A stretch of DNA of 64,000 nucleotides. It comes from Paracoccus aminovorans. GTDB taxonomy: Bacteria; Pseudomonadota; Alphaproteobacteria; Rhodobacterales; Rhodobacteraceae. Shown here in pieces: positions 23,764 to 32,542 of this stretch. The notes under the pieces were generated by a model. That model was not told where the DNA came from and did no database searches. It worked only from the letters and a program-made list of their open reading frames with translations. Numbering within the stretch: position 1 is the first letter of the stretch; the number at the start of each line of letters is the position of its first letter. Position numbers and translations under genes: made by a program. The stretch lies in assembly GCF_001546115.1 (NCBI RefSeq), contig NZ_KQ955210.1, positions 409,383 to 473,382 of the forward strand, in the 5' to 3' direction.

Positions 23764-25149
23764 TCAGGCCAGCGCCGCGAGGATGCGCGCCCAGCTGCGC
23801 GCGCCCTTGGCAAAGCTTTCCAGGTTGTATTTCTCGTTCGGGGAGTGGATGCGGTCGTCGTCATGGCCAAAGCCGATCAGCATCGAATCCATGCCGAGGA
23901 TCGCTTTGAAATCCCCCGCGATGGGGATCGAGCCGCCGGCGCCGATATGGGCGGCCTCGCGGCCCCATTCCTGCGACAGCGCCTGTTTCGCCGCAGCAAA
24001 GGCCGGGTCGCGGATGTCCATGCGGCTGGCCTGGCTCGCGCCATGGCCGTGGAACGCGACCGTGCAATCGGCGGGGATGGCGGCGCGGACATGGGCGCGG
24101 AAGGTTTCGCGGATCGCCTGCGGGTCCTGGGTGCCGGTCAGGCGGAAGCTGACCTTGGCGCGCGCCTCGGCCGGCAGCACGGTCTTGAAGCCCTCGCCGG
24201 TATAGCCGCCCGAGATGCCGTTGATCTCGAAGGTCGGGCGGTTCCAGACCATTTCGAGCCCGGTGCGGCCGGTCTCGCCGATGGGCAGGCGCAATCCGAC
24301 GCGGGACAGGAAGTCGCCGGCGTCGAAGGCCAGGGCGTCCCAGTCGGCGGCGAGCTCGTCGCTGAGTTCCTCGACGCCGTCGTAAAAGCCGGGCAGGGTA
24401 ACGCGGCCGTCGGCATCCTTGATCGTCGCCAGCAGATCGACCAGCAGCTGGACCGGGTTCGCGGCGAGGCCGCCGAAGCTGCCCGAATGCAGGTCGCGGT
24501 CGGCGGCACGGACCACGATTTCCTCGCCCAGCAACCCGCGCAGCTGGGTGGTGATCGCCGGGCGGCCGTCGGAATACATGCCGGTGTCGCAGATCATGGC
24601 GATGCCGGCGCGCAGCTCGTCCGCGTTCTCGCGCAGGAAGGGCTGCAGGCTGGGCGAGCCGGATTCCTCCTCGCCCTCGAAAAGCAGCACCAGGTCCGAG
24701 GGCAGGGCGCCATGCACCGCCTTCCAGGCCCGGAAGGCTTCGACGAAGGTCATCAGCTGGCCCTTGTCGTCGGCGGCGCCGCGGGCGCGGATGACGCGGC
24801 CCTCGGGCGTGTCCTGGACCTCGGGCTCGAAGGGCGGGCGGTCCCACAGTGCCAGCGGATCGACCGGCTGCACGTCATAGTGGCCATAGAACAGCAGCGG
24901 CCGGCGCGTGCCCTTCGGCGAATGCGCCACCACCATCGGATGGCCGGGCGTGTCGCGGACCGAGGCCTCGAAGCCCAGCCCGGCCAGTTCGGCGCAAAGC
25001 CATTCGGCGGCGCGGCGCACGTCGCCGCGATGCGCCGGATCGGTCGAGATCGAGGGGATGCGCAGGAACGCCTTCAGCCGCTCCAGCGCCTGCGGCAATT
25101 CCGCGTCCAGCGTTGAAAGAACTTCGTCGATTCGGGTGCTGTCAGCCAT
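23764..25149 (-). CDS. M20-family metallopeptidase (dipeptidase)
   Basis: The protein has 461 residues. The first zinc ligand region is LLFYGHYDVQPVDP, the bridging aspartate GAADDKGQ, the catalytic glutamate pair FEGEEESGS, and a late ligand histidine is in the ALSQ/IGAGGSIPI region. This is the succinyl-diaminopimelate-desuccinylase/CNDP-dipeptidase-like branch, which hydrolyses dipeptides or N-acyl amino acids in the cytoplasm. The ATG at 25149 has AGGAATAGGGA upstream and removes 19 non-conserved residues. It is divergent from hemA. Confidence 0.9.
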   Translation of the reverse strand: MADSTRIDEVLSTLDAELPQALERLKAFLRIPSISTDPAHRGDVRRAAEWLCAELAGLGFEASVRDTPGHPMVVAHSPKGTRRPLLFYGHYDVQPVDPLALWDRPPFEPEVQDTPEGRVIRARGAADDKGQLMTFVEAFRAWKAVHGALPSDLVLLFEGEEESGSPSLQPFLRENADELRAGIAMICDTGMYSDGRPAITTQLRGLLGEEIVVRAADRDLHSGSFGGLAANPVQLLVDLLATIKDADGRVTLPGFYDGVEELSDELAADWDALAFDAGDFLSRVGLRLPIGETGRTGLEMVWNRPTFEINGISGGYTGEGFKTVLPAEARAKVSFRLTGTQDPQAIRETFRAHVRAAIPADCTVAFHGHGASQASRMDIRDPAFAAAKQALSQEWGREAAHIGAGGSIPIAGDFKAILGMDSMLIGFGHDDDRIHSPNEKYNLESFAKGARSWARILAALA

Positions 25150-25237
25150 CTTTTCCCTATTCCTGAATGATTTGCTCAGAGATTTCGGCTGGTTCGATGG
25201 TCGCAATGCGACAATTTTGCCCTATATTTTCTCTGAA

Positions 25238-25251
25238 TTGACACGTATCAA
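25238..25251 (+). promoter_or_regulatory. FNR/FnrP-type binding box upstream of hemA
   Basis: TTGAC-ACGT-ATCAA differs from the FNR consensus TTGAT-N4-ATCAA at one base. The centre lies about 30 bp before CATGAT (25274-25279), a possible -10, which would put the box at about -41.5, the class II activator position. hemA of Rhodobacter sphaeroides is known to be controlled by FnrL, so oxygen-linked control here is likely. Confidence 0.75.
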
Positions 25252-25320
25252 GTCATGACCCGCGGGATCGGAGCATGATCCCCCAAGCGAGCAAGTTCAA
25301 GCAAGGCAAGGGACCGCAGA

Positions 25321-26549
25321 TGGATTATTCAGCCGCCCTCGATCAAGCCATCGGGAAGCTGCACGAGGAGGGGCGCTATCGCACCTTCATCGACATCGAG
25401 CGGCGCAAGGGGGCCTATCCGCAGGCGATCTGGACCCGGCCCGACGGCTCGGAGACCGAGATCACCGTCTGGTGCGGCAACGACTACCTGGGCATGGGCC
25501 AGCATCCGGTGGTGCTAGCGGCCATGCACGAGGCGCTGGATTCGACCGGCGCCGGCTCGGGCGGGACGCGCAACATCTCGGGCACCACGGTCTATCACAA
25601 GAAGCTGGAAGCCGAGATCGCCGACCTGCATGGCAAAGAGGCGTCGCTGGTGTTTTCCAGCGCCTATATCGCCAATGACGCGACGCTTTCGACGCTGCGC
25701 AAGCTGTTCCCGGGCCTGATCATCTATTCCGACGCGCTGAACCACGCCTCGATGATCGAGGGGATCAAGCGTTTCGACGGCGCCAAGCGCATCTTCCGCC
25801 ACAATGACGTCGCGCATCTGCGCGAGCTGCTGGAGGCCGACGATCCCGAGGCACCGAAGCTGATCGCCTTCGAATCGATCTATTCCATGGACGGCGATTT
25901 CGGCCCCATCGCCGCGATCTGCGACCTGGCGCGCGAATTCAGCGCGCTGACCTATCTCGACGAGGTCCATGCCGTCGGCATGTATGGCCCCCGCGGCGGC
26001 GGCGTGGCCGAGCGCGACGGGCTGCTGGACCGCATCGACATCTTCAACGGCACGCTGGGCAAGGCCTTCGGCGTCTTCGGCGGCTATATCGCCGCCTCGG
26101 CCAAGATGGTGGACGCGATCCGCTCCTATGCGCCCGGCTTCATCTTCACCACCTCGCTGCCGCCGGCGGTGGCGGCGGGCGCGGCGGCCTCGATCGCCTT
26201 CCTGAAGACGGCCGAGGGCCAGGTGCTGCGCGATCAGCAGCAGCTGAACGCCCGCATCCTGAAGATGCGGCTGCGCGGCTTGGGCATGCCGATCATGGAC
26301 CATGGCAGCCATATCGTGCCGGTGCATGTCGGCCATCCGGTGCATTGCAAGGCGCTGTCGGACATGCTGCTGGCCGATTTCGGCATCTACGTGCAGCCGA
26401 TCAACTTCCCGACCGTGCCCCGCGGCACCGAGCGGCTGCGCTTCACGCCCTCGCCGGTGCATGATCCGCGCCAGATCGACCAGCTGGTGCGCGCCATGGA
26501 CAACCTGTGGTCCCAGTGCAAGCTCAATCGTTCAACTTCTGCGGCCTGA
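25321..26549 (+). CDS. hemA: 5-aminolevulinate synthase
   Basis: The protein has 409 residues and condenses glycine with succinyl-CoA to give 5-aminolevulinate, the first step of haem synthesis by the Shemin pathway used in Alphaproteobacteria. The PLP lysine is in NGTLGKAFGVFGGY; the glycine-rich GAGSGGTRNISG and the LDEVHAVGMYGPRG strand are conserved. The ATG at 25321 with AAGGGA upstream is chosen over an in-frame ATG at 25275 because all family members begin near MDYSAALDQAI. An FNR-type box lies 70 bp upstream, matching the high haem demand of anaerobic respiration. Confidence 0.97.
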
Positions 26550-26614
26550 TTTCGGTTTCAGGGTGAACAGCTCTCGCGCCCGTGATAACCTTGCTTTAAT
26601 CAATCCGTGAGAAT

Positions 26615-26629
26615 CTCCCGATTCGGGAG
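26615..26629. repeat. Perfect 7-bp inverted repeat before the RodZ-like gene
   Basis: CTCCCGA-T-TCGGGAG, 26 bp before the chosen ATG. There is no T tract. It may be an operator or a hairpin at the 5' end of the mRNA. Confidence 0.45.
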
Positions 26630-26654
26630 GGCAGAAGAGAATGGGGCAGGCGCG

Positions 26655-27881
26655 ATGATCGGGCTGAGGGGGAATCCCCCGTCGCATGGCCATGACGAGG
26701 CTGCGGCTTTGCCGCATGGCTTCGACGATCCTGATATTCGACTCGGCGACCTGATGCGGGGCGAACGCGCCACGCTGGGCAAGTCGCTGCTGGACGTGCA
26801 GCGCGAGCTGCGCATCCGCGCCTCTTATGTCGCCGCCATCGAGAATTGCGACATCTCGGCCTTCGACACGCCGAGCTTCATCGCCGGCTACGTCCGCTCT
26901 TACGCGCGCTACCTGGGGATGGATTCGGACTGGACCTTCCGCCGCTTCTGCCAGGAATCCGGCTTCCAGCCCACGCATGGCATGGCGCCGGCCGCCTCGG
27001 GGCCCAAGCCGCAGCGCCGGCCCTCGGACCCGGCCGAGGCGCTCGCCAATCCGCATCCGATCTTCCTGCCCAAGCCGGAAAGCATGTGGTCCTCGATCGA
27101 GCCGCGCGCCATCGGCTCGCTGCTGGTCATGGTCGCGCTGGCCTGCGGGCTGGGCTATGGCGGCTGGGCCGTGCTGCAAGAGGTGCAGAAGGTCAACCTG
27201 ACCCCCGGCGACCAGGCGCCCGGCATGATCGCCGCGCTGGATCCGGTGCAAGAGGCGGCCGAGCCCGAGACCGTGGAATCGGCCCAGGTCAACCTGCCAC
27301 GTCCCGAGGGGCTGGATCGCACCTATCGCCCGCAGGCGCTGGAGGTGCCGGTGCTGGTGGCCCGCGACGGCCCCATCGCCGCCATCGACCCGGGGCTGGC
27401 GGCCCCGGTCGCGGCGCAGCCCGAAGCCGCCATCGCCCAAGCGGTCACCGCCCCGGCACAGGCCGAGCGCGTCTTTGGCCCCGAGATGCCGGCCGAGCAG
27501 CTGGCCGTACGCACCATCGCCCCCGACGCCGCCGAGATCGAGATCCTCGCCGCCCGTCCGGCCTGGGTCCGCGTCACCTCGGCCGACGGCACCGTGCTCT
27601 TGGAAAAGACCATGGACGCCGGCGAACGCTTCGCTCTGCCCAAGCTGGAAGCGCCGCCGATCCTGCGCGCCGGCAACTCGGGCGCGGTCTATTTCGCGGT
27701 GAACGGCCGCACCTATGGCCCGGCCGCGCCGGGCGCCAAGGTGGTGAAGAACGTCGAGCTGTCGCCGACGGCGCTGACCGCCAAATTCGCCTTTGCCGAC
27801 CTGACCAAGGATCCCGAACTGGCGCAGATGGTGGCCATGGTCGCAGCCCCGGGCGATGCCCCGGCGCCGGTGCAGGAATAG
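26655..27881 (+). CDS. RodZ-like membrane protein (HTH_25 plus DUF4115)
   Basis: The protein has 408 residues. An N-terminal Cro/RodZ-type helix-turn-helix (about 27-90: LGDLMRGERATLGKSLLDVQ, RIRASYVAAIENCDISAF) is followed by a Pro-rich cytoplasmic linker, one membrane helix (about 153-173) and a periplasmic part whose last ~120 residues form a DUF4115-type domain (ARPAWVRVTSADGTVLLEK). RodZ ties MreB to the rod-shape peptidoglycan machinery. The start is uncertain: an in-frame GTG at 26607 would add 16 residues. It is followed by ispG in the same direction, as RodZ-ispG neighbours often are in Proteobacteria. Confidence 0.8.
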   Translation: MIGLRGNPPSHGHDEAAALPHGFDDPDIRLGDLMRGERATLGKSLLDVQRELRIRASYVAAIENCDISAFDTPSFIAGYVRSYARYLGMDSDWTFRRFCQESGFQPTHGMAPAASGPKPQRRPSDPAEALANPHPIFLPKPESMWSSIEPRAIGSLLVMVALACGLGYGGWAVLQEVQKVNLTPGDQAPGMIAALDPVQEAAEPETVESAQVNLPRPEGLDRTYRPQALEVPVLVARDGPIAAIDPGLAAPVAAQPEAAIAQAVTAPAQAERVFGPEMPAEQLAVRTIAPDAAEIEILAARPAWVRVTSADGTVLLEKTMDAGERFALPKLEAPPILRAGNSGAVYFAVNGRTYGPAAPGAKVVKNVELSPTALTAKFAFADLTKDPELAQMVAMVAAPGDAPAPVQE

Positions 27882-27995
27882 CCGTCTTCCCCGGTCACGG
27901 ATGCGACATTGCCGGAGGGGTGGCTTGCCGACCCGGCCGCATGCGCCTATCTGTCGGGGACGAACCCGCCTCTTGCGCAGGAAAAGGCCGCCGCC

Positions 27996-29120
27996 ATGTC
28001 GCATAACCCCATCCGCCCCTGGCGCAACATCGACCGGCGCAAGTCGCGCCAGATCATGGTCGGCAAGGTGCCGGTGGGCGGGGACGCGCCGATCAGCGTG
28101 CAGACCATGACCAACACCGACACCAGCGACGTCAGGGCGACGCTGGACCAGGTGCTGCGCGCCGCCGATGTCGGCGCCGACATCGTGCGCGTCTCGACCC
28201 CTGACGAGGCCTCGACCCGCGCCCTGCGCGAGATCTGCCGCGAAAGCCCGGTGCCGATCGTCGCCGACATCCATTTCCACTACAAGCGCGCCATCGAGGC
28301 CGCCGAGGCCGGCGCCGCCTGCCTGCGCATCAACCCCGGCAATATCGGCGACGAAAGCCGGGTGCGCGAGGTCATCAAGGCTGCCCGCGACCACGGCTGC
28401 TCGATCCGCATCGGCGTCAACGCCGGCAGCCTGGAAAAGCACCTGCTGGAAAAATACGGCGAGCCCTGCCCGGATGCGATGGTGGAATCCGGTCTCGACC
28501 ATATCAGGATCCTGCAGGACAACGATTTCCACGAATTCAAGATCAGCGTGAAGGCCTCGGACGTCTTCCTCGCCGCCGCCGCCTATCAGCAGCTGGCCGA
28601 GGCGACCGACGCGCCGATCCATTTGGGCATCACCGAGGCGGGCGGGCTTACGGCCGGCACGGTGAAATCCGCCGTCGGTCTGGGCAATCTTCTATGGATG
28701 GGCATCGGCGACACGATCCGCGTCAGCCTGTCCGCCGACCCTGTCGAAGAGGTCAAGGTCGGGTTCGAGATCCTGAAATCGCTGGGCCTGCGCACCCGCG
28801 GCGTGCAGATCATCTCCTGCCCCAGCTGCGCGCGGCAGGGCTTCGACGTCATCAAGACCGTCGAGACGCTGGAAAAACGCCTCGAACACATCAAGACGCC
28901 GATGAGCCTGTCGATCATCGGCTGCGTGGTGAACGGCCCCGGCGAGGCGCTGATGACCGACATCGGCTTCACCGGCGGCGGCGCCGGCGCCGGCATGGTC
29001 TACCTGGCCGGCAAGCAGAACCACAAGATGACCAACGACCAGATGGTCGATCATATCGTCGAACTGGTCGAGAAACGCGCCGCCGAGATCGAATCCGCGC
29101 AATCCGCCGCCGCCGAATGA
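27996..29120 (+). CDS. ispG: 4-hydroxy-3-methylbut-2-enyl diphosphate synthase (flavodoxin)
   Basis: The protein has 374 residues and catalyses the penultimate step of the MEP isoprenoid pathway, reducing methylerythritol cyclodiphosphate to HMBPP. The 4Fe-4S cluster ligands are Cys275 and Cys278 (SCPSCARQG) and Cys310 (GCVVNGPGEA). The N-terminal TIM barrel includes VPIVADIHFHYKRA and RINPGNIG. The ATG at 27996 follows AGGAAAAGG; the longer open frame begins in the intergenic region. It is co-directional with the RodZ-like gene, 114 bp downstream. Confidence 0.96.
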   Translation: MSHNPIRPWRNIDRRKSRQIMVGKVPVGGDAPISVQTMTNTDTSDVRATLDQVLRAADVGADIVRVSTPDEASTRALREICRESPVPIVADIHFHYKRAIEAAEAGAACLRINPGNIGDESRVREVIKAARDHGCSIRIGVNAGSLEKHLLEKYGEPCPDAMVESGLDHIRILQDNDFHEFKISVKASDVFLAAAAYQQLAEATDAPIHLGITEAGGLTAGTVKSAVGLGNLLWMGIGDTIRVSLSADPVEEVKVGFEILKSLGLRTRGVQIISCPSCARQGFDVIKTVETLEKRLEHIKTPMSLSIIGCVVNGPGEALMTDIGFTGGGAGAGMVYLAGKQNHKMTNDQMVDHIVELVEKRAAEIESAQSAAAE

Positions 29121-29150
29121 AAGGGGCGGCCCGCCGGACCGCTCCCCATA

Positions 29151-29172
29151 CTTCTTTGCTCTGCAAATACCC
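29151..29172 (-). repeat. Dispersed GGGTATTTG repeat, copy 4
   Basis: Minus-strand reading GGGTATTTGCAGAGCAAAGAAG. It occupies most of the short gap between the convergent ispG and DsbA-like stops. Confidence 0.7.
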
Positions 29173-29192
29173 AAGCGACGCCGGCGCCCGGC

Positions 29193-29939
29193 TCAGCCGT
29201 TTTCCGCCCGCGCCCGCGCAATCGCGCCCTGCAGCCCGTCCGCCGGCACGCCGCGCAGCATCTCGCCGCCGATGATGAAGGTGGGCGTGCCCATCACGCT
29301 CATCTGCTCGGCCAGCTGGCGGTTCTTGCGCAGCACGGCCGAGACCTCCTCGGTATTCATCCGGTTCAGCACCGCCTTGTCGTCGACGCCCAGCTCGCCC
29401 GCAAGCGCGGTCAGGCTTTCCAGGTTCACCGGTCCGCGCGATTCCATCAGCGCGTCATGCGCCTTCTTATAGGCATCCGCGCCCGCCTCCTGCTGCACCG
29501 CCACGGCAAAGCGCGCAGCGAGGTCGCTTTCCTGGGTCAGGATCGGGAATTCCTTCAGGATCCAGCGGATATTGCCATCGGCCGAGATCAGCTTCTCCAG
29601 CTCCGGGTTCACCTTCTTGCAGACGCCGCAGCGATAGTCGATGAACTCGACCAGCGTCACGTCGCCCTCGGGGTTGCCGCCGACCCAGCTGTGGCCGTCG
29701 TCGAAGATTGCGTCCTTGTTGTTCTGGACCAGCAGCTTGTCGTTCTTGGCCTCGTCGGCCACGCGGCGCTCTTCCAGCACGTTGATCGACTCGACCAGCA
29801 CATCGGGATTGGCCATCAGATAGTCGCGCACTGCTTCGCCGAAGGCGGCCTTCTCGGCCTCGCTCATGTTCGCCGGGTCGAAGGCAAGGGCGGGCAGGGC
29901 GGTCGCCGTCAGAGCCGCGGCGGTCAGAATGGCTTTCAT
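29193..29939 (-). CDS. DsbA-family thiol oxidoreductase (Com1-like)
   Basis: The protein has 248 residues. A signal peptide (cleavage near ALPALAF) leads to a helical N-terminal region and a thioredoxin fold with the active site C104-G-V-C107 (DYRCGVCKK) and a cis-proline loop VMGTPTFIIGG. The CGVC dipeptide differs from CPHC of classical DsbA and is frequent in the Com1/ScsC-like branch. It should act in the periplasm, forming or isomerising disulfides. The ATG at 29939 has AAAGGAC upstream. It is convergent with ispG. Confidence 0.9.
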   Translation of the reverse strand: MKAILTAAALTATALPALAFDPANMSEAEKAAFGEAVRDYLMANPDVLVESINVLEERRVADEAKNDKLLVQNNKDAIFDDGHSWVGGNPEGDVTLVEFIDYRCGVCKKVNPELEKLISADGNIRWILKEFPILTQESDLAARFAVAVQQEAGADAYKKAHDALMESRGPVNLESLTALAGELGVDDKAVLNRMNTEEVSAVLRKNRQLAEQMSVMGTPTFIIGGEMLRGVPADGLQGAIARARAENG

Positions 29940-30096
29940 CGGTGGTCCTTTCCAGTTGCCGCAAAGCTTGGCCCGACACGCCCGCCGTTGCAAGCGGCAG
30001 GCCCGGGTTTCAGGCGCGCTTTCACGCGGGCTTGACCTCGGGCGCTTGACCCGGGGGGCGCCAGGCCCGATACCCGGCCAAAACCATGAGGCAGAG

Positions 30097-31245
30097 ATGA
30101 GACATTCGCAGCGCGGGCAGGTCGATCCGTTCATCGTGATGGATGTCATGGAGGCGGCCCGCAAGGCCGAGGACGCCGGCCGCCACATCATCCACATGGA
30201 GGTCGGCCAGCCCTCGACCCCGGCCCCCGAGGGTGCGCGCCGGGCCTTGGCCGCGGCGCTGGACCAGCCGCTGGGCTATACCGTCGCGCTTGGCCTGCCG
30301 GAACTGCGCCGCGGCATCGCCGGGCTCTACCGGCGCTGGTATGGCATCGAACTGAACCCGGACAGGGTGGTGGTCACGCCCGGCTCCTCGGGCGCCTTCA
30401 TCCTGGCCTTTGCGGCGCTGTTCGATGCCGGCGACCGCGTGGCCTTGGGCGAGCCGGGCTATCCCAGCTATCGCCAGATCCTGCGCGCCATGTCGCTGCA
30501 ACCTGTCGGTATCCCGACCCGGGCCGAGGATCGCTATCAGCCGCGCCCGCAGGACCTGCCGCTGGATGCGCGGGGGCTGATCCTGGCCTCGCCCGGCAAC
30601 CCCTCGGGCACCGTGCTGCGGCGCGAGGAACTGGCGGCGCTGACCGCGCGGGCCGCCGAACTGGGGATGAATGTCATCTCGGACGAGATCTATCACGGGC
30701 TCGATTACGGCGCCGGCTTCCATTCGGCGCTGGAGGTCACTGACGAGGTCTTCGTGATCAACAGCTTCTCGAAATATTTCAGCATGACCGGCTGGCGCGT
30801 CGGCTGGATGGTGGTGCCGGAAGCCATGATCCGCACCGTCGAGCGCATTGCCCAGAACATGTTCATCTGCCCGCCCCATGCCAGCCAGGTCGCGGCCTTG
30901 GCGGCGCTGGATTGCGTCGAGGAAGCCGATGCAAACCTGGCTGTTTACGCGGAAAATCGCCACCTGATGCTGGAACGCCTGCCCGGCATCGGCTTTGACC
31001 GCATCGCCCCGCCCGAGGGCGCCTTCTACATCTATGCCGATGTTTCGGAACTGACGGACAACAGCCTGAACTTCGCCGCCGAGATCCTTGAAAAGGCTGG
31101 GGTCGCCGTCACGCCCGGGCTGGATTTCGACCCCGTGCGCGGGGCGCGGACGCTGCGCTTCAGCTATGCGCGTTCGACCGCCGACATCGCCGAGGGGCTG
31201 GACCGGCTTGCGGGTTTCATGGACGATTACCGGGCGGCCCGATGA
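30097..31245 (+). CDS. PLP-dependent aminotransferase, class I/II
   Basis: The protein has 382 residues and a fold-type I aminotransferase pattern: MEVGQPSTPAPEGAR, the tyrosine-containing GYPSYRQILR, LASPGNPSGTVL, the metal-free PLP aspartate in VISDEIYHGLDYG, and the Schiff-base lysine in INSFSKYFSMTGWRVGW. The amino acid specificity cannot be told; family members act on aromatic, branched or aspartate-like substrates. The ATG at 30097 has GAGG upstream. Its stop overlaps the amidase gene (ATGA). Confidence 0.88.
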   Translation: MRHSQRGQVDPFIVMDVMEAARKAEDAGRHIIHMEVGQPSTPAPEGARRALAAALDQPLGYTVALGLPELRRGIAGLYRRWYGIELNPDRVVVTPGSSGAFILAFAALFDAGDRVALGEPGYPSYRQILRAMSLQPVGIPTRAEDRYQPRPQDLPLDARGLILASPGNPSGTVLRREELAALTARAAELGMNVISDEIYHGLDYGAGFHSALEVTDEVFVINSFSKYFSMTGWRVGWMVVPEAMIRTVERIAQNMFICPPHASQVAALAALDCVEEADANLAVYAENRHLMLERLPGIGFDRIAPPEGAFYIYADVSELTDNSLNFAAEILEKAGVAVTPGLDFDPVRGARTLRFSYARSTADIAEGLDRLAGFMDDYRAAR

Positions 31246-32471
31246 GGTGGCTTTTCGCGCTGCTGCTGGTCTGCCTCGCCTGGCCCGCGCTGGCGCAGGA
31301 CCGCTCGGCGCTGGCGCGGATCGACCTGGCGCATTCCGCGCTGCTGGCCGAGGGGCGCGACCGCGGCAAGCCGCGGCCGCTCGAGCTGCAACTGGCGGTC
31401 AGCCAGCCGGTGCCCTATCGGGTCTATTTCCTCGATGGCCCGCCGCGGCTGGTGGTGGATTTCCGCGAGATCGACTTTGCCGGCACCGACGCCCAGGCGC
31501 TGCCGGGGCGCGAACTGGTGCCGGCGCTGCGCTGGGGCCGGTTCCGGCCGGGCTGGTCGCGGCTGGTGATGGAACTGCCCGGCGCCTATGCGCTGCGCAT
31601 GGCGGTGCAGCGCCCGGCCGAGGGCGGCGCCGGCGGCGCGCTGGTCAAGCTGCGCATCGAGCCGGTGCCGCAGGACGAATTCGCCACCCGCGGCAATGCG
31701 CTTTCGGCGCTGTGGGATCTGCCGGCGCCGGCGGCGGTGGCGCCGCTGCCGCCGCGCCGCGCCGCCGACCGGCCGCTGCGCATCGCGATCGACCCCGGCC
31801 ACGGCGGCCATGATCCCGGCGCCCAGGTCGGTGCCATCTATGAGGCGGCGGTGATGCTGGGCTTTGCCCGCGAACTGTCCGAGATACTGACCCGCGCCGG
31901 TTTCGAGGTGGTGCCGACCCGCAGCGACGACAGCTTCGTGCCGTTGGAGCGGCGCATGACCCTGGCGCGCGCGGGGCAGGCCGACCTGTTCATCTCGCTT
32001 CATGCCGATGCCCTGCCGGCGGGCGAGGCGGCGGGGCTCTCGATCTATACCTGGAACCCGCAGGCCGACGACCGCGCCACGCGCGAACTGGCGATGCGCC
32101 ACGACCGCACCGATCTGCTGGCCGGGCTGGACCTGGCCGGCACCGATGACCAGATCGCCGACGTTCTGATGGACATGGCCCGCATCGAGACCCAGCCGCG
32201 ATCCGAGGCCTTCGCCAAGTTTGCCGTGTCGGAACTGAACCGCGCCGGCATCGTCATGCACCGCCGCCCGATGCGCGGCGCGGCGTTCTCGGTGCTGAAA
32301 TCGCCCGACATCCCCTCGGTGCTGATCGAGCTCGGCTTCCTGACCGATCCCGGCGACCGGGCGAACCTCTTCGACCCGGAATGGCGGGCGCGCACGGCCG
32401 GGGCCATCGCCCAGGCCGCCAGCCTCTGGGCGCGCGACGACGCGGCGCGGGCGGCACTTTCCCGCAAGTAG
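31242..32471 (+). CDS. N-acetylmuramoyl-L-alanine amidase (AmiC type)
   Basis: The protein has 409 residues. A signal peptide (WLFALLLVCLAWPALAQ) is followed by an AMIN domain (about 35-140, RLVVDFREIDF) and an Amidase_3 catalytic domain from about 180: the zinc ligands fall in AIDPGHGGHDPGA and LFISLHADA, and the catalytic glutamate in VLIELGFLTD. It cuts the peptide stem from N-acetylmuramic acid during daughter-cell separation and works in the periplasm. It overlaps the aminotransferase gene and sits directly before mrcA, so cell-wall cutting and building genes adjoin. Confidence 0.93.
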   Translation: MRWLFALLLVCLAWPALAQDRSALARIDLAHSALLAEGRDRGKPRPLELQLAVSQPVPYRVYFLDGPPRLVVDFREIDFAGTDAQALPGRELVPALRWGRFRPGWSRLVMELPGAYALRMAVQRPAEGGAGGALVKLRIEPVPQDEFATRGNALSALWDLPAPAAVAPLPPRRAADRPLRIAIDPGHGGHDPGAQVGAIYEAAVMLGFARELSEILTRAGFEVVPTRSDDSFVPLERRMTLARAGQADLFISLHADALPAGEAAGLSIYTWNPQADDRATRELAMRHDRTDLLAGLDLAGTDDQIADVLMDMARIETQPRSEAFAKFAVSELNRAGIVMHRRPMRGAAFSVLKSPDIPSVLIELGFLTDPGDRANLFDPEWRARTAGAIAQAASLWARDDAARAALSRK

Positions 32472-32483
32472 CGCAAGGTTGCT

Positions 32484-32512
32484 TTGACGGGGGCGGTGGC
32501 GCTGTCTATAGA
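32484..32512 (+). promoter_or_regulatory. Sigma-70 promoter of the PBP1A gene
   Basis: TTGACG, 17 bp, TATAGA, immediately after the amidase stop. Predicted start near 32519, giving a leader of about 24 nt to the TTG start codon. One of the best sigma-70 matches in the window. Confidence 0.7.
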
Positions 32513-32542
32513 GGCCCTGTTTTCCCCGAGAGGCCTTGCCCG

